64,000 bases of DNA from Hirundichthys speculiger (lineage: Eukaryota; Chordata; Actinopteri; Beloniformes; Exocoetidae). Made by a program: the position numbers and the translations under genes. Position 1 is the stretch's first letter. Each line of letters starts with the position of its first letter. Shown one piece after another: positions 44,132-56,200 of this stretch. The stretch lies in the NCBI GenBank assembly GCA_018398805.1, contig JAGFBZ010001926.1, positions 1,550,001 through 1,614,000 on the forward strand. Reading direction: 5' to 3'. The notes under the pieces were generated by a model, which saw only the letters and a list, made by a program, of their open reading frames with translations, was not told the DNA's origin and did not search any database.

Positions 44132-47100
44132 ATGGCCTGTGCTGACATTGACATGGACATCCAGTCTGATGAGGAGCTGCTTCGACCTGGACGGAGGGAA
44201 CCACCGCCCGTTCCTAGTCTGGTTCAGTGTTACCAGGCTGGTGAGATGGTGCCGGATGAAAAAGGGCCGCTGTACAAGCTGCTGCAGAAAGAACCAGCTG
44301 TGTTGGGAGTAAGAATTTACACAATATGGTATAGCTATGAAAGAATCAATATGTTTACAGTCTTGATTAAGATCAGCAAGTTATGTTTCTATAGCAGACA
44401 CCCTAAACAAATGGTATATGTGGTTCAATGGGAAGACTTGGAGACACGTCACTCAGAGTCTGGAAGGAGAAGTCACATATTACGGTCCCTGAACTGGCAT
44501 TGCTGCACAATATGCCCACACATACACCACAATTAAATATATAACCAACCAGGGATAATGCACAGAATCAAATCTAATGTTTGCTGTTTAGTATAGTATT
44601 AATGTGTATGTAATGAGGTGTGCAGCCTTTTTTAAAAAAATAGAATTTCAGTTATTAATCTGCGACTGCAATGCATCTAGTTGTAGAAGAACCTAAGATC
44701 TAAGATTGTCCCTCTTTAAAAACACCCCCAACCTTGTTCATACAACTTATCACATGCAGACAAGTAGAGATGCTGAAAGTAACACATAATTTGGTGTGCA
44801 GCTCTGGACAGCTGCAACAGGAAGTGTTTCGTTGAGGTTTTGTGGCTACTCCTGAAAGTGTAAGGGGCTGAAGTTTCGCACATTCTTGTTTAATACTCAG
44901 TATGTGTGCCAAAGACAAGTTAGCACATTTTTTTTTCTTTGCTTTAAACCAGAACTTTATGTCTTTCTGAAACAGTTCATATTACAATCATGAATTACTG
45001 GCTCTTGTTGAACCTACATGTGTGTGTTTATTTGCTGTTTATTCACAATAGAAATAGATAATGTATAAAAGAAAAACATTATTTTCCATATTTAAGTATT
45101 TTACAAATTATGTCACCATAAAAAAAGTCTTAGATTATATATTTATTAGACAATTATAAGTTATAATTATATAATAAGATATAATAATTATTACCTATAA
45201 TATATAATCATATATAATCATTCTAATTATTACTTGCATTCTTTATATTTTTATTTGAAATATGTTATGTTGTCTTGTTCAATAAAATGTAGGAAAAGAT
45301 TCAGACTCAGTAAAACAATAATAACCAAATTTATCAAAAATACAATGATAAAAGGACAAATCAATTAAACTACAAGCCAATTATTCTGAAATAACTAATT
45401 TTACTCAGTATAATAAATAAATGACAGCAGATTTGGGAGTTAGTAAGAATTATTGCTATGACAGTACCATTTGGTAAAATGTAACCCAGCTCTGATTATT
45501 TCTGGAAAAAAAAGCTGAGATTGTAAAATCTAATATGACTTTATGGACAGAATAGTGTTGGCAGAAGTTAGGTTACTGGAAAGCCTGAACACAGTTAATT
45601 CTTAGGTTAAGTGTTTAATTTTGAATCTCTTCCTCGGTCAGACTTTGCTGATAATGAGTGGCCTCTTCAGCATCGGAGTGGGGATTCTTTCAGCTGCAAC
45701 CCACAACATTCACCAGTCCTTCTTCACTCTGTTCAGAGTTTCACAACTAACTGGGGTGCTTGTAAGTTTCTGCTCAAACACAAACTAAATCATGAAAGTG
45801 ATGCACATAAATGTCCTCTAAGCTGCATTCTTCACTTCCACAGTTCGTGGGTGCTGGAGTTGCTTCCAGTCTGTTGTACAAATTTCCAGCATTAGTGAGT
45901 GTGAGTCCGACATATATCTTATTTAGAGATGGTGATTATTTTTTGAAAGATGACTGACATTTCTAAACCATTTAATTAATTATTTTCTTTTTTCTTTCCA
46001 CAGGCATCTTTTGCTGTTAACTGTGGCAGCATCGTTGTTGGTCTTGTTTCAGTTTGTCTGATAGCCGCTGATCTGGCTGCTTGGAACATACAAAATGAGG
46101 ACATTTACAAGGTAAGATCATATTCTGAATTTCATTGTATACTGTACAATGACAATAAAGCTTCTTACTATTATGAATACGACAGAGTTAAAAACTATTG
46201 ATTCAAAGATGGAGTTGATTCTAAAACAAAAACAACATAGATTCATACTGCTTCTAGAGGAAATCGGGGTATGCACCATCCAGCTGCCTTCGAAACTGTT
46301 AATACAGTTGGACACCATTAAAACCATCTGAGACAATCAGAGCACTGGGGTGGACTGTGGTCTCAGTATTTTTCTTTCTGTGCACATCAATCTTCTAGTA
46401 CAACTCCTGTCTTCTCATCTTAACAAATATTCAGAGGTTTCTGGGGTTGTGGGGTGTGTCAGTAGTAGACAGGAAGATAAATACGGAGAACTTGACTTGA
46501 TGGTGTTTTGTTTAATTTATGTTAAACGAGACAAAAGAGATAGCTGTGATTTTAAGAGGACCAGGAATAAGCTGATTAATATTCAGAGGAGACTGAAGAG
46601 GTAGAGGATGATATTTGGGAGTTCACTGGGATAACACACTGCAGCACAAGAAGGATCAGAGCAGGCTGTAAGTGTGGTATTATATGTCCGTCAGGGTTTG
46701 AAACAAGATGTTGCATATTCTCTGTAGGTCTGTGGTTCAGAGTGCAATCTCTTTGCAGTACTTCATTAAGGAAGTGGCATCAGAGTCAGCAGATCAAAGA
46801 AACCAAACAACTAATAACAAAAGCTCTCCTTTTGTCTGGACTGCTCTGAAGGTCCTAGAATTAATTATGCACAGCAAAGATGTTGCTTAAGTTGCTAATA
46901 GTCATGACCAACAAACATCCACAAAAATGAAAACAGAACTGCAAATCAGCTACCAGGCGCGGTGATGGACGGATGATGATTCTGGCCTGTTTAGCTGCTA
47001 CAAGACCTGGACATTTTGCAGTCATTTGGAAGACTATGAAATCTTCTGTTTTCCAAAGTAATATGATGTCGAATTCAAAGCTCTCTGTTTACCAGCCAAA

Positions 47101-48089
47101 GTCAAGAGCCAAAATACCAAAGGTTTTTTTTGCAACAGCACAAGCAAGCTCTTTTAAGGCAATGGCTGAAAAAGAAATGAATCATTTATCGTAATGTGCT
47201 AGTGTTGAAGCCTCAACCCAATAAGGATGACATGGTTATACCTGAGGAGACATGCAGAAACAAATAGCTGCAAGCCTCAGTTAAAGCAGAGCATAAAACT
47301 TTTTTTTTTTATTTGTGCCTGCTATCTGCAAAAACCAGAAAAAAAGTATGTTTCTGTCTCAGTCAGTATTGTTTCTGGTACTATGTCACACATCAGCAAT
47401 GATGAATCTAGTCCACAGAGCTACAGCGGCCATCATGGCAAAATACTTAAGAAAATAATGACAGAGGAGAAAATGAGAGAGTGACCAAGGAAAAGACCAA
47501 ACCAAGAATTTTTGAGACAATGTAGTAAAATGAACTTAACCTCCATCACCTTGAAGGGAGCCCAAATTGCTAGTAATTTTAAGGAGTTTTTTAACGCCAG
47601 TTTGAATGCTGTACTACTTGAAAAACCACAAGCCTTTTTAAGATTTCATTTAACTTTGTGGAAAAGTCGCCTACTTTTAGGAGGTGTCAAATTGTTGCCG
47701 TCTTCTGTTGATGCTGAGATGCACTCAGTTTCTCATACAACACTTTTGCATTTTTGTTTAGTATTTAAGCCAAGTGAGTGACATGGTGTAATATAATATG
47801 TATTGTTGTTCGTCAGGGGTTGTATTTGCCAGATTTTAAGACCTAGAAAAGACATTATTCTAGTTTGATGATGTTCTCATATTTAAAACCTTAGACATGA
47901 AAGAGGCAGTGCTTTCTTTGGCACATGACTGTACCATTTCCTATGGAGGGAAAAAAGATGTATATCTAATGGTTTTCTTGTTTCTTACAGATCGAGGTGA
48001 TGGAACTGTGTGTGCTGGTGCTCGAAATTTTATTCTCTGCAGTCCTCTGTTTCTGGTTCAGTGAAGAAAAGCGTAGAAAGTCCAAGTGA
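44132..48089 (+). CDS. Membrane-spanning 4-domains (MS4A) family protein 2
   Basis: Five coding exons: 44132-44308, 45642-45761, 45844-45894, 46004-46111, 47991-48089. They total 555 nt, or 184 residues. All exon lengths are multiples of three, all introns are phase 0, and all splice sites are GT/AG. The N-terminal cytoplasmic part is acidic and proline-rich (DIDMDIQSDEELLRPGRREP) and precedes LLQKEPAVLG, matching the KxxPKxLG position of the family. Four hydrophobic segments follow: TLLIMSGLFSIGVGILSAA, a short TM2 (GVLFVGAGVASSLLYKFPAL), TM3 (NCGSIVVGLVSVCLIAADLA) and TM4 (MELCVLVLEILFSAVLCFWF). The tail is basic (SEEKRRKSK). The last intron (1.88 kb) is filled with transposon remnants. It is divergent from the MS4A gene at 38269-39648 and convergent with the RhoGEF gene. 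The exact paralogue is unknown. Confidence 0.84.
45120..45245. repeat. AT-rich low-complexity tract
   Basis: Almost pure A/T with recurrent ATAATTAT and TATAATAT words inside intron 1 of MS4A gene 2. No function inferred. Confidence 0.7.
46125..46165 (+). repeat. L2/CR1-type LINE tail
   Basis: GAATTTCATTGTATACTGTA followed by CAATGACAATAAAGCTTC matches the 3' terminus style of L2/CR1 LINEs. It lies 14 bases after the exon 4 donor of MS4A gene 2. The rest of the element cannot be bounded. Confidence 0.55.
46945..47250 (+). mobile_element. Tc1-like transposase remnant in MS4A intron 4
   Basis: The plus-strand frame GDGRMMILACLAATRPGHFA followed by VIWKTMKS resembles the Tc1 transposase core (the G-S-VM-WACFAA-GPG motif and IEGTMNS). 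FFATAQASSF follows where the QQDNDPKHTSK signature would be expected. The enzyme is degraded and no terminal repeats are placed. Confidence 0.55.
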
Positions 48090-50235
48090 TCAAACAGCTG
48101 CAGCTTCTTTAGAAGAAACTTCAAATGAACTTATGTGCTCTAGAGGATAAAAAGCTGCTTGTATTAAGCGGAAGCAAGAACTGAAGCAATGAAAACATTC
48201 AATCACTTTTTTTTTAACAAGTATGGTTTTCTGTTTTTTTTTTTTTTTTGCTTTGTTATTTGGAAGTTAAACCCCTGCTGCGCAGCCCAGGCTGTGGTTT
48301 GCTTCTCATATTTGAAATAGGCAGAGAGTGCATAGGTGGTGGTAACCACCCTTTTCTCATGTGTAGGCAAAACCGCTCGTCATCTTCTACAGCATCCATG
48401 TCTCTGTAACGGTAGCAGTGGGTCTCAGTTCTGCAGTTCTGACCGCTTATCTGTGAGAGGCCCTCTACGTGTGGTTTTCTACTCGCTTCAACATATCAGT
48501 GGCCATATCTGATTCTTGCCTTTAGCACATTGACGCTTTGAGAGAGGTTCTCCATTTTTATCGCTTTATTTAGCCATAACTTGTTTTGATAACTTGTCCG
48601 TCAGTAGTTAGTCGATCTTAAATTGTGCAAAGAAATTAGCGCAACAATGGTTTTAAAACATTTTATTTTTCTGTACAAATTTGTCAAAAAAAAAACGGGA
48701 CTGTGACGAAAGAAATACGACATTACAACATTGTCTGGCTTGGTGTGCTATTTTTGTTCTGTAAAATACATCTACAATATAAACACATAACTAGTTCATT
48801 AAAACAAATGTACAGATCTCTGACGTACCATCATGACAGTGTTTATCATGTAGCAGTTCTCCATTTACAGTATATTCATGAAATGCCACTTGATGAATTG
48901 CATGTTACAAATAAAAGTCTTAGTGCTCCAAAGCTCCAGCGCTCTCGTTTTCCATCTTTGTTTGAGAGACGCACGCTGCGGCTGAAGGGCTTCACAGCTG
49001 CAAAAGACAGGAAAAAAATATGAAAAAATATTCTTGAAGAATACATTTTTACACATTATACAAGATGAATAGTTAGACTGGTGTAAGGATGCACCATTAA
49101 TGGTTTGTTCAAACCAGACATGAAGCAAATATTTGAAATGGGACACTTTGGTGATTTTTGCAGCATTTTTAAACAAAATAAGGAGGGGAAATCTTTAATT
49201 TTTCTTTATTTACGCTGTAATCGTTCTTTTCAGTCAAAAATATAGATTATATGCAATCACAGATGAGTGAAAAAGTGGAATCAGGTGGATTTAATATGAT
49301 TTCTGACAGAGAACAAGCTTTAAGTGCCTTCAAATTGCAGTACTTTTCTTCTTTTTTTAAAAACCTTTTCTTAACACGTAGCCTTTAACACTGCTTTGTG
49401 CACCGCAATATTCACAAGCTCAAACAAAAACAGTGACAAATATTTTCACAACAAATGCACTTGAAAGCCTTTGAGCAAAAGCTGCAACACGGCATGCATG
49501 CTGTGTTGAACCATGCACAACACGGCCTGAATTTTTACTATCATGTCCAACAGATGCACAGAAGAAAATGACAGAGCAAGAAAACCCAGACAATGACAAA
49601 AAAACAAAAACAAAAACAAAAAACAAAGACAAACCGCCCATCAGGAGGAAAACCCGCTAAACCCATCAGAACACACACCGGCATGCAACACGATGCGCAG
49701 GCACCAAAAACCTTTCCACACATTAGTATTCAAGCCATGTTTCTTCACGGTTGTTAATTCAGCTGAAAAGGAAACAATGAAGACGTCCAGTCGTGTAACC
49801 GTGGTTACTTACTGAGCTAAAAACGCATCGGCTATGACTCAAACCACTGTTGAGAGGCCGACTGATAAATGAGCAGTGCTCTGGTAAAAACAGAACAGAA
49901 AAGAGGTAGTGAGAAAGCCTGAAACCCTCAAGTCTCAATGCTACATAAAAATGACTTTATATAAATAATAACTATATTTGACATTTGACCTTTACAGAGA
50001 ATTTTTGCAGATAGTCTCAATGATATTGTTGAAAAACTAAACTAAACTAAGACTGATCATCAAACTCAGGTGCCAATGTAAGAAAGAAACACGATGCAGG
50101 TAACAAATGTCTTTAGACAAATTTTTAGACTTTTTTTTTTTGAAGAAAAGAACCAAAATCCTTGGACAACATTTTTCCCTCAAACCCTTGTTTTTAACTA
50201 CTTCCAGAGAGCTCAAGCACCTCAGAATGAAGTAA
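48090..50235. other. Convergent 3' region of MS4A gene 2 and RhoGEF gene
   Basis: Two genes end towards each other here. A plus-strand AATAAA at 48909-48914 could serve the MS4A transcript. Minus-strand AATAAA at 49210-49205 could serve the RhoGEF gene. Open frames at 48703-49176 and 49420-49723 lie on opposite strands or are low-complexity, so they are left uncalled. Confidence 0.45.
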
Positions 50236-53200
50236 CTACGTGAGCTTTTGTTTGCTCTGATCACTTCTGTAATCCTGCATCAAGGCGTCCAGGATGTTTG
50301 TGTCTGTGAGGCTTTTGGCCTTACAGAATTAAAAAAAATTCTAAAGTTATAAAGAACTGTAATTACATCTGATTATAGATTCAAATAAATATTGCATAAA
50401 AAAAAGAAATAAATTACACCTGTCAGTAAAATCCCCTGATCAGAAGCCCATGATCAGGATTTGTTTTTGCTATGTAGAGGTACAAAATACAAAATAATGT
50501 GATGTATTTCATACTATGTTAAACAGATAAAACAATCTCGAATTCCTGAACAATCCGGACCATCCTCTTAATAATAAACACAGTTTAGGGTCAAAAAAGC
50601 AGTAGTTCTCATCTTTTCTCTCTTCACTCCAGGACGGAGAGATTTTGGGGGTCTTTTGTTCCTGCAGCAATTAGACTTTTTAATTCTTTTTTTCATTTTT
50701 TTCATTCAAACTAAACAAGACAAACAAAAATCAAGGAATGTGATGAATATTGTCCTGAAGCTTTCGATGTCTGCTACAATACAAGAGCAGCTGAGAACAG
50801 TTGAGCACTTACTGCTGTGATGAATTTGGTCTCCTGGGGCTGGAGCTCTTCATCTTTGGGGAATATTGAGGGAGGGGTGATGGAGGAGGAGGGTGTGGAG
50901 GTGCAGAGGAAAGAGGAGGACTCATTGTTGTTGTTGTACGAGTCCATGATGATGCTGGGGTGCCCGGGTATGGTGAGGGTGCTCAGTCCTGTTACACTGT
51001 CACTGGAGTTGCACTGGGAGGAGGTCTCTGAGCTCTCAGTGACTGTCATACAACACACAGATGAAACATCTAAATGTTCATGTAATTAAGGCTCCATTAC
51101 ATAAAGGCTTTCAGCAGCTCCTCGTGGCAGAACCAAAAACACTAGAGCAGATGGTGACCAACAACAGAAGAATGTTCACGATGGGGGTCTCTGAGAGACA
51201 ACAAATAAGATTGCTTTTTTTCTCGGTAGTGTCCTTCCATGTGCAATAAATCTAAATAAAAATAGAAGAAAAAAAAAATCTGCTCTCGTAAAAGCCATGG
51301 ACCTAAGCCTGAGTACCAAATAAACAAATGAACAACCAGATGTTGCTTGAGAACCTATTATTATTTTTTATCCTGACATCCATGTATTTTTCTGAAGGTC
51401 TAAAATAAGCCACTTACTCATAGGAGGGCTGGCTGCAGCCACTGTCCTGCTCGAGCTCATCTTCCTCTATGCAGTCGTAAGGCCACTGCACAAAGGAGGT
51501 GACGCTGCCCATTGGGTACTGATGTGTGTGCGGGTGGGAGGGCGAGGAGTAGAGGTGCAGATTGAGCGACCCCAGCAGAGAGGACGACGACTGGCTGCTG
51601 GACGAGGACGTGCTGCTGTTGGAGATGGTGGAGTGAGGCCTCTTGAATGCAGCGCAGTGCTCAAATGAGGGCACTGCAATGGACGCCCTGGTTCGAGGCT
51701 CTGTCGGTGGACGCAAACGAGGCGAGCTGTTAATATCGCAGAAGGTGGCAAAATATCTATAGACTAGAGATGAAATTGCTGTCTGAGAATATCTCTGGAA
51801 TTTTTGCTAAGCAAAATCTTCAAAGTGCTATTCTGAATGATTATGTTGTTAATAACTTACAGTGAAACAGTAAGTGAAAAACAGTGAAAAGGAAAAGCTC
51901 ACCTGACCCCTTCATGATATAATCAATGGCTCTGTCACTAATGGCTGCATCACTTGGCTTGATGTCCATGAAAGGCTTGCTTCCGATCCCCATCGACACC
52001 ATCTCCTGCATACGGAGCTCTAGATTGCAGAAAAATATAAACACGTAAAAAAGCATTCGTGTTACATGCTTACAAAGGATCTGAAGGTCCTTCTGAACCT
52101 CTTAATCATAGAGCTGACATTTTACAGTTCAGTTTACAGAGGTTTGCCACTTTTATCAGCAAACACTGTATCAATGAGATAAAAGCAAGTCCCACGTGGT
52201 GTGTGCACTTTTTCACATAACTGTATAATTTAGACACGAAATCATACCTCTGTTTCTGAGGGCTTGCCTCCAAAGGATCTTTCCAATAATAGCTGTCCAC
52301 ACAGCCTTGACCTCTGCAGAGCTGGCTTGGAGTATAAACGTGTCCTGTGACTTCCTCCGACGGAACCAGATCTCAAAACGAAGGCCGCTGTCACCCACAT
52401 TTTCTGTCATACCTATCTCTGCTGTCTATACAGAAAAAAAATGTAAAAGTTCAACTATATTATACAAACAATGGACTAAGAATAGGAAAAAAAAAAGAAA
52501 CAATCTTTACTTTGTAAGACTGTTTGTAGATGTAAATGTCATATCCTCCTTCTATCTTCTTGGTCTTGCTGAAGAGGATGAGGTCTTCAAACAAGAAGAC
52601 GTGCCGGAGGTATTTCCTGCGTCCACACCACACTATGAACTCATCTTGGCAGCGGAGCTGACCTTGTTCTTTTAGGTTCACCTGGAGAGGAAACATTCGT
52701 GTTCGCATGCGTCAGAGAGAACAATACAATCCCTGACGGGATTCTGACCTCATCCCACCGTAAACATAACAAGATGACTTCCATTTCAAAAATAGCCTTG
52801 ATGAGCGTTTGTGTTGCCTGATAGTTTCACTCTGTACCTGTATGCTGCTACTTACATCACAGCCCCGAATGGCGTCCATGGCCAGCAGGTCATTGCCGTG
52901 GCGAAGCTGAAACTTGACCATCTCCTCTGCGGTGCGGAGGTCACTCAGCTCCTGCTCCTGAGAGTGACTGCACTCCTTTATCAGATCTTTGAGCAACAGG
53001 GCGTATTTACTCATCCTCTGAATGGGCTTCAGCAGGTAAGACGCCAGATCCATCTTGTCCCCGAGCTCCATTTGCTTATTCTGGAAAGAGAAATAGTGTG
53101 CAGGATAGCTGTAGGTATTAATCTTTCTTTACCTTCCTGTCATTATGATGTAACATTGTGCCCGGTTCTTTAGACCGATGGCCAGTCTCTGAGTGAGGAA

Positions 53201-56200
53201 TGTAACCAGAGCAGAGTTTCCAGGCGCACCTTAAAGAACTCATTCCCGTGGCTGCTGAGCAGGGCATCCGACTGTGGCTTATTCTTGCTGTACAGAGCAT
53301 ACATTCCAAACTGATCCTCCTGCACACAACATTAACAAGTTACAACACTGACTACAGCAAGAACTATGCTGACATGTCGGTATGATTTGCCAAGCTTAGT
53401 GAATGACTCAGTTCTAAGGAGGGTGTTCGTGTAAATGTACAGGTAGAACCATCTGCTGTTTACTATCATGCGGACGTGGCTGAAATATACCTGAATATAC
53501 ACTAACGCCACCAGAACACAGACAAACCACAACGTTTCCACTAAAGACACCCTTCAGAACGTTACTGCAGACAGTTACTACAAGTTAATACTTGCATACC
53601 AGCTATAAAAAGGACTATGTAAAAGGATTAGGAAATAAAGTATAAAGGGAAGTATAAAGAGAAATAAATAAATTGATAAATACATAAGTAAACAGGAGCC
53701 ATAAAAAGAAAAAGGAATAAATTCACTTCGTCACTTTCTTGACTCCCTGACTTCTACACATCAAATGTGGCTTCAAAGCAACGACGTCAGCCAACTCCCT
53801 GCACTTACGTGTCTCAAAAAGCAGCTGCTGATGGACAGCGGAGAATGAGCGCAGGCCTCCAGCTCCTTCAGGAAGTACTGGCTGTGGAAGTCCCACAGTT
53901 TCTCAACGTTCCCAAAAATGATGCTGCGCTTCCCACGCAGGTCCTGAGGCAGGTCGAGGCGCTCCATCTCGGGGAAATAGTGCTCAATGATGTAGCTGAG
54001 AGAGCGAACGTACTCCCTTTCTGTGGAAATCATTTCATCCATGATGTGCTGCACTTTACTGATGAACAGAAAGACAGTAACAGGTTATAAGAGAGCACTA
54101 ATGAGCCACTTCAGGTGATAAAGAAGAAAATGAATGGTGATGAACTTGACGAATCTCCATTTACCAAATATACATAAACTGTAACTCCAGTTTAAGCTCA
54201 GTTTCACTTGTTTCATTCCTCACCTGCTCTGTTTTTTTCCATCTCCATCATTTCGTCTGTTATGGGTCCTGGAGGGCGTGGACATGCTACGGCTGCGTCC
54301 TAACACGGGACTCAGCACATCAGGCCTCTGCAGCTTCTTCTCTGCCGACACATTATTGGCCACCTCCAAACCCTTGATGTAGACGCCAGTGTAGCCGTGA
54401 ATGTGGCTGGGGTCTGAGTGACCATTGTCTCTTGGGGTCAGCTCATAGCTCACCGTCTTCTTCATGATCTTCTTCATCGGCTGCTTGCGGAGACCGGGTG
54501 GCCTTGGTGTTGACGGGCTCGGAGTGGCACGAGATGGTCGAATCGATGGTGCAGTCACTGTCCGTGTCATCGAACGTTAATGAGCTTTGCGTCAGTTTGA
54601 CTTCACCGTCAGGGGGGAAAGTGAAATGTGAAGAAGATGAGACAGAGCTGGAGGGGCTCTTGGAAAAGGGCCCGGCAGAGTTATTTTTGCTGTCCTCAAT
54701 GGGCCACAGTGTGATCACCCCGGGTAAACGCACACATCCATTAGTTACCTTGATGTTCTGGGGTGACAATCTGACCCTCAGCAGCCTTTAAAGAATCAGC
54801 TGTATTGATGTCGACGGACTCCTGAGCTTTAGCTAAAGTCTCCTCCAGCTGCTGTTTGGTCTGCTGACATCTGTGCCACACAGAGTTCCACTGCTGCAGC
54901 TGCAGGGGGCTCTCCAGTGAGAGCACCATGTTATTGAGCGCACTAAAATTCTCCATAGAGAACTTGGACGCCTCAGTGCAGTAATCCTGCAGGATCTGCA
55001 CCACAGAGGGCGAAAATCTCACATCTGAGCCGTCTAAGCTCAGCTGACGGAAATAATCCTGACAATGGTCCATCCACTGGTTTGCCTGCGCATGAAAAGG
55101 AGTGATTTGACTTTTCTGTTGCAATCAAAGGTTGATGGAAACAAAAATATTTGAAAAAAAAAAAAAAAGCTTACATAGATAATGTGCCTGATTATGGGAT
55201 CATGAAAGAATTTTTTTAAATACTTACTGAATCATAGAAGTCATACAGGTTGGTTAGGATGTCTAGCTTTGCCTTCCTTTGTTCCACTCTGCTAAGGATT
55301 AAACCCAAATGTTGTTTGAAGTCGAGCAGAACCGAACCTGGGAGGGACTCTGGGGACTCTTTCACCAGCTGTAGGCCACGCCTCTGCTGGTGCTGTCAGG
55401 ACAACGGTTACAGTTACATACATTAAACACAATCTTTTTCCTTGATTTAGCACAGAACGGTTCAGCTGATATGGAAGTATACTGAAGCACTTTTTTACCA
55501 CTGACTCCTCCAGAAACTGGGCCAGACTCTCTTTCATCTCCTTTATTTTGTCAGCAGACAGGGCTATCGATTCCAGAGGTGTGAGCAGCTTCTCTCCTGC
55601 CACACTAAACCAGTGTTTAGTCTGAAAAAGAAGTCAAGTAAGTTTTTTATCCAGGGAGGGCGGATACAGGAAGCTACCAAAGATCTGCACAACAAGCAAC
55701 AATCTTAAGATGTAAATGAAAAGTTGAGGTCACCTGCTGTGTTTGCTCTTCAAACTTGCGCACCTCCAGCAGGCTCTCTAAGTCTTTCTGTGACTTGTTG
55801 GACAAAATCACAAGCTTATGAACCTCTTCATCTACTTGATTGTACAGTGCATTCAGCATGTCCACAGTGTCCCTAAAAAAGAAAATTCAGACAGATTCAT
55901 ATTCAGACAGGATGTAAGAAGTTCAGTTTTTGTCATGAGTGCTCCCCTCCTGTCCTCCAACTGTACCTGTAGTTTTCATTGTCGCAGGCCTCTTCCTTCC
56001 TGATTCGGGCGAGTACAGTTCCTCCTTCTAGACGCAGCCTGTTCAGACGGGCATCATCTAGGACACACTTCATGAGCTGCCTCTGCTGTTGTAACACCTC
56101 AGAAACCTCCTGATTTAAATACAAGTTGTGACAAATGAATGGCTGCACCTTTACAATGAATTTAAACTGAAAATGTCACATTAAAGAGTCGATATTATGC

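Noticed and set aside
48250..48500. Possible small structured RNA near GCAGCCCAGGCTGTGG
   Set aside because: Checked by eye for a tRNA, Y RNA or U RNA signature; no A/B box pair or Sm site could be placed.
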